In this document: in pieces, positions 44,073-47,256 of the stretch | Layout: each line of letters begins with the position of its first letter | Position numbering within the stretch: position 1 is the stretch's first letter | Source: Phycisphaerae bacterium | GTDB taxonomy: Bacteria; Planctomycetota; Phycisphaerae; UBA1845 | NCBI GenBank assembly: GCA_029260165.1 | Contig: JAJDDT010000067.1 | Coordinates: forward strand, 1 to 47,256 | Reading direction: 5' to 3' | DNA: 47,256 nucleotides | Translations under genes and position numbers: made by a program | Notes under the pieces: model-generated | The model's database searches: none | What the model saw: only the letters and a program-made list of their open reading frames with translations | What the model was told of the DNA's origin: nothing

Positions 44073-45163
44073 CGACACAAGACGCACATTCCGCCGCCGC
44101 CGACCACCACCGACGCGTGCTCGAGCACGCCCCGTTTCCCCTCATCTCCACGGGCGAACACCACAACATCCAATCCATCAACGCCGCCGCCTGTAAACTG
44201 TTCCAGGAACAACCGCAAAACGTCATCGGCCAACCAATTATCCACATGCTCTCCGAAGACATGCGCGACACGATGACCGCAGCGCTGACCGCAGCCATCC
44301 AAAATGCCCAGAAAACCGAATTCCTGTTCAACCGACCAAACAACCCCAACGCGTTAGGCACGACCGTTTGCCCCATCACCGACGACCACAACAAACCCGT
44401 TGCCGCCCTCGTCACCATCCGTGAGATTACCCAACGGATCGACCCCGCCACAAACAACATCCAACGCACCAAACTCGCCTACCTTGGCAGGATGGCTGGC
44501 GCTTTCGCACACTATTTCAACAACATCCTCGGAGGGGCGGTCACCTCCGTCAGCTACGCACTCAGTTCCGACGACGCCGATCTCCAGGCCAAGACCCTCA
44601 AACACACCAACGACGCCCTCGCGCGAGCAACCAAACTCCTGGACAGCCTTCTCTCGTTTGCAGAGGGAGACCAACGTCACAGCAGCCAATCCGAACTCAC
44701 CGAGCTTATTCACGACGTCGCCTCATACGTCGGACCCGAACTGGCCCGCCAGAACATCACCCTCGACCTCAAGCTCGAACCCATCCCCAAGACCCTTGTC
44801 CCCCAAATGCAGATCATCACGGTCCTCGAGAACATCATTCACAATGCCGCCGATGCCACGGAATCCGGTGGAAACATCGTCGTCAGCACACGACGTGACA
44901 GCGACTCCGTCACACTCTCCGTGACCGACACGGGATGTGGTATCGCCGAAGCCCAACTTCCACATATTTTCGAGCCGTTCTTTTCAACAAAATCCGACGT
45001 CAACGCCGACTTCGAACACCACCCCGGACTCGGTCTCGCCGTCGCCCATGGCTTGCTCCAGGTTCTTGGACACACCATTTCCGTCCAGTCAACCACCGAC
45101 GAAGGCACCACAGTCACCATCCGCTTTGAGGCAGCAACAACACCGACTGACCCCTCGTCATAA
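44069..45163 (+). CDS. PAS-domain sensor histidine kinase (cytosolic)
   Basis: A 364-residue kinase without membrane segments. Residues about 12-125 are a PAS-type sensor (LEHAPFPLISTG, INAAACKLF, IGQPIIHML, VTIREITQRI). The phosphoacceptor is His148 in GAFAHYFNNIL. The ATPase domain has the N box ENIIHNAADA, the G1 box DTGCGI, EPFFSTK and the G2 box GLGLAV. The start ATG overlaps the lipoprotein stop, with AAAGGA 12 bases upstream. No response regulator is adjacent. Stimulus unknown. Possible link to the upstream lipoprotein by coupling. Confidence 0.9.
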   Translation: MTTQDAHSAAADHHRRVLEHAPFPLISTGEHHNIQSINAAACKLFQEQPQNVIGQPIIHMLSEDMRDTMTAALTAAIQNAQKTEFLFNRPNNPNALGTTVCPITDDHNKPVAALVTIREITQRIDPATNNIQRTKLAYLGRMAGAFAHYFNNILGGAVTSVSYALSSDDADLQAKTLKHTNDALARATKLLDSLLSFAEGDQRHSSQSELTELIHDVASYVGPELARQNITLDLKLEPIPKTLVPQMQIITVLENIIHNAADATESGGNIVVSTRRDSDSVTLSVTDTGCGIAEAQLPHIFEPFFSTKSDVNADFEHHPGLGLAVAHGLLQVLGHTISVQSTTDEGTTVTIRFEAATTPTDPSS

Positions 45164-45180
45164 CACCCATATCGCTGATT

Positions 45181-45209
45181 TTGGTCGATTCGTCCGGTCC
45201 TGTTATAAT
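45181..45209 (+). promoter_or_regulatory. sigma-70-type promoter of the DUF1571 gene
   Basis: A perfect -10 TATAAT at 45204-45209 with a weak -35 TTGGTC at 45181-45186 and a 17-base spacer. It gives a leader of about 160 bases. Confidence 0.55.
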
Positions 45210-45215
45210 CAGGAC
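45197..45215. promoter_or_regulatory. probable operator centred on the -10 box
   Basis: GTCCTG (45197-45202) and CAGGAC (45210-45215) flank TTATAAT as a perfect inverted repeat, so a bound dimer would block the promoter. Confidence 0.45.
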
Positions 45216-45376
45216 ACGGCGCGGACGGACCGCCACCCTGCCACCCCGGGGTGCAGGTTTTCGACGTCGAATGCCGATAAACGAGGGCGGGGTGGTGGCA
45301 ACAAGAGCAGCACCCATTTGATCAACATTAGACCGGTGCACCCAACCAGCAGCAGGGTGTCCGCCCGACAATCACC

Positions 45377-46231
45377 ATGAAAAAAACCATGACGCGATTT
45401 CTCCTGCCCGTGTTTCTAACCATGGCTGCCACCTGCGCGGCCCAGGCAGACCCACCCACGACACCATCGGTCGTGAACCCATCACAGCAGTCAGGCAGTT
45501 TCGCACCGGCACTGCAGGGACCAGCCCAAAAACTCGCCCACCATTCGCCACTGGATTTTCTCAAGTACTGCCTCAATCACTACGAAAACGCCGACGTGAA
45601 TGGTTACACCTGCACCTTCACAAAACAGGAGCGTGTCAAGACCCGGCTGACCGACGTCCAGGTCATCGCTGTCAGGCTCCGCGAAAAACCATTCAGCGTT
45701 GACATGACCTGGATCGCCAACGCAAAGGAAGCCGACCGCGCCATGTACATCGAAGGCGCGTGGAACGACGACGACGGTCAGCCGCTCGCGTGGATCAAAC
45801 CGCACGGATGGATCATTCGGATCGTTCTGCCCAAAACGAAGCAGCCCATCCATGGGAAACGCGCCAAGGCAGCCGCTCGGCGGACCATCGACCAGTTCGG
45901 GTTCAGGAGAAGCCTGGAACTCATCCTCAAATACACCGAGCTGGGTCGCAAAAACGGCGACTTGAAAATCATCTGCACAGGCCAGGGCAAGGTCAACGGA
46001 CGCCCCACGTTCGTCTTCGACCGCGTTCTCCCCTACAGCGGCGACGACAGCCAATACCCCGACGGACTCCTGCGATTCCACATCGACCAGGAATGGCTCG
46101 TCCCCACCGCTGTCTTCAGCTACGCCGACCTCCACGCCCAAAAACTCCTGGGAAGCTACATCCTCACCGACGTCACCTTCAACCCGGTCCTGAAAAACCA
46201 CCACTTTGATCCGAAATCCGAAGATTTTTAG
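45377..46231 (+). CDS. DUF1571 family exported protein
   Basis: A 284-residue exported protein with a signal peptide (LLPVFLTMAATCAAQA). The DUF1571 region starts at about residue 55 (DFLKYCLNHYENADVNGYTCTF, core YENADVNGYTCTF) and includes KQERVKT, REKPFSVDM, and the C-terminal block FHIDQEWLVPTAVFSY. The domain is common in Planctomycetota, and its beta-rich pattern recalls lipoprotein-carrier (LolA/LolB-like) folds; the function is not established. ATG 45377 begins a Lys-rich signal start. The long leader and the operator-like palindrome at its promoter suggest regulation. Confidence 0.88.
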   Translation: MKKTMTRFLLPVFLTMAATCAAQADPPTTPSVVNPSQQSGSFAPALQGPAQKLAHHSPLDFLKYCLNHYENADVNGYTCTFTKQERVKTRLTDVQVIAVRLREKPFSVDMTWIANAKEADRAMYIEGAWNDDDGQPLAWIKPHGWIIRIVLPKTKQPIHGKRAKAAARRTIDQFGFRRSLELILKYTELGRKNGDLKIICTGQGKVNGRPTFVFDRVLPYSGDDSQYPDGLLRFHIDQEWLVPTAVFSYADLHAQKLLGSYILTDVTFNPVLKNHHFDPKSEDF

Positions 46232-46239
46232 CGACCGGG

Positions 46240-46569
46240 CTAATGGGGCACGAACCAGTAAGGTAGTGCTGTGTCACCGTACCAATGCCGCCCACCAGCC
46301 GACCCGTCACCATTCTTTGGAAACCCGGTTTCGGCGACGATCAGTACACCAAAATCGCCGTCGGCTAACAATTGCTCACGCGCGTAAGCGCGCAACACAC
46401 CACGCATATCATTCGCACGCCAGCTGGCCCGACCCAGGAGACGCTGATTGCCGTGAGGCGTTGCATCACCAATGTGTTTCGCCAACTGCCACCCGTCCTT
46501 ACGCCGAGCAGGCCCCAAGAGTCTACGAACTTACAACAATGCCCGACGCCGCAGATCACGTCGCCCCAA
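46240..46569 (-). pseudogene. IS701-like transposase remnant
   Basis: Reading the minus strand from 46569, the residues LGRRDLRRRALL, a TAA stop at 46531-46533, then VRRLLGPARRKDGWQLAKH, GDATPHGNQRLLGRASW and AETGFPKNGDGSAGG match the start of IS701-family DDE transposases, from memory of the family. The first catalytic Asp of the usual DETGF is Ala here, there is an internal stop, and the frame ends after about 93 further residues where the full protein would have some 400. This is a dead remnant next to an IS630-type element. Confidence 0.75.
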
Positions 46570-46796
46570 ACAACCACCCACAACAACCGCCAATCGCGCG
46601 AAGTGAGTCCCCCAACCACGCACCAACGCCGCATCCACGCCTATCCCCCCAAACCTCAACCGAGGCATCCATGTCCGCAGAGAAATCATCAACAATTTGC
46701 AATGCGCTACTTTGGCTCTAGTGCATTGTCATAGCTAGGCGTTCGGGTTATCCTGCCTTCTTGTTTTTGACGTTCGGAAGACAAGGAGGTTTCCCG

Positions 46797-47240
46797 ATGC
46801 AGAAAAAGTACATTGTGCGATTGAGTGAAAAAGAGCGCGATACGTTGCACGAGGTGGTCAAGAAACTCAAAGGGACGGGCCAGAAGGTTCGGCGTGCCCA
46901 GGTACTGCTTAAGGCTGATGCAAACGGACCAGGCTGGACCGACGCTAGAATTGCCGATGCGTTCTCCTGCCGGATCCGGACCGTCGAGAAGGTTCGCCAG
47001 CGTTTGGTTGAATGCGGTTTTGACGAGGCGCTCGATGGAAAAAAGCGGGCGACGCCACCGACGGAAAAACTCCTGGATGGCAAGCAGGAAGCCAAGATCA
47101 TCGCCATGCGACTTGGCCCGGCACCGAAAGGCTACGCGAATTGGAGCTTACGGCTCTTGGCACGCAAGGTTGTGGAACTGGAAATCGCCGATACGGTCAG
47201 CCACGAAACCGTTCGACGCACGCTCAAAAAAACGGTATGA
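46797..47240 (+). CDS. IS630-family transposase, N-terminal part; partial element cut by the window end
   Basis: ATG 46797 has AAGGAGG seven bases upstream. The 147 residues form the helix-turn-helix part of an IS630-family transposase (SEKERDTLHEVVKKLKGTG, WTDARIADAFSCRIRTVEKVR, LLARKVVELEIADTVSHETVRRTLKK). Frame 0 ends at TGA 47238. At 47226-47232 there are seven A; slipping back one base there reads LKKNGMTNRRI, which looks like the normal continuation of IS630 transposases into the catalytic domain. So a -1 frameshift probably produces the full enzyme, as known for this family. The DDE part and the right end are outside the window. The left end should lie between about 46710 and 46780; I could not define its inverted repeat. 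Confidence 0.85.
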   Translation: MQKKYIVRLSEKERDTLHEVVKKLKGTGQKVRRAQVLLKADANGPGWTDARIADAFSCRIRTVEKVRQRLVECGFDEALDGKKRATPPTEKLLDGKQEAKIIAMRLGPAPKGYANWSLRLLARKVVELEIADTVSHETVRRTLKKTV

Positions 47241-47256
47241 CCAACCGCAGGATTGA

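Noticed and set aside
46206-46735. Plus-strand frames of 120-170 codons over the transposase remnant
   Set aside because: Antisense to the recognisable IS701-like remnant; Pro/Thr/His-rich without homology.

Overview
The window looks like a chromosome segment of a Planctomycetota bacterium, most likely of the Phycisphaerae type. This is inferred from protein families typical of that phylum: an RHS-core protein carrying a dockerin-like EF-hand pair, dockerin-tailed secreted proteins, an H-X9-DG pseudopilin, a DUF1571 protein, a short histone H1-like protein, and zinc-ribbon small membrane proteins. A kdsB gene points to a Kdo-containing outer membrane. DNA is moderately GC-rich, and GTG or TTG starts are common.

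Layout. 1-3400: the 3' end of an RHS gene with a variable Cys-rich tip, a four-helix membrane protein, and a second, displaced and decayed copy of the RHS core; then tRNA-Pro(CGG). 3600-10220: kdsB-pyrG (translationally coupled), a dicarboxylate symporter, an OsmC-like protein and typA. 10400-15020: an MFS-acyltransferase fusion, a small basic Cys-containing protein with a structured 3' UTR, a radical SAM protein and a TauE/SafE permease. 15080-19950: a secreted trypsin-like protease, a 61-codon membrane protein interrupted by an in-frame UGA, queF, and a sigma-54 activator with a degenerate receiver domain. 20150-23100: an IPTL-CTERM surface protein, a small gene behind a sigma-54-type promoter, an array of four ~97-bp units whose hairpin stems covary, and a GbsR-type regulator. 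23120-28860: comF, then an RND adaptor and pump separated by a REPIN-like palindrome. 29140-36200: a dockerin protein, DUF2203, a TPR-holA-lipoprotein operon, a histone H1-like gene, a FabZ-like dehydratase and a small unknown gene. 36330-45160: surE, an MscS channel, then a cobalamin riboswitch heading a run of surface and secretion genes (propeller plus second surface domain, pseudopilin, lipoprotein, histidine kinase). 45180-47256: a DUF1571 gene, an IS701-like transposase remnant and the 5' part of an IS630-family element that runs off the window.

How genes fit together. PyrG makes CTP, which KdsB uses to activate Kdo. The RND adaptor and permease form an efflux pump that lacks a local outer-membrane partner. 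The riboswitch-headed run resembles, in logic, the surface B12-capture loci of Bacteroidetes, but with planctomycete-style anchors and a pseudopilin. The window's sigma-54 activator and its one good -24/-12 promoter lie about 3 kb apart and may be connected.

The observations I rate highest are the UGA-containing small membrane protein (possible selenoprotein), the covarying hairpin array, and the riboswitch-controlled surface operon with its in-frame two-gene fusion. All calls rest on reading the sequence; no database search was run.
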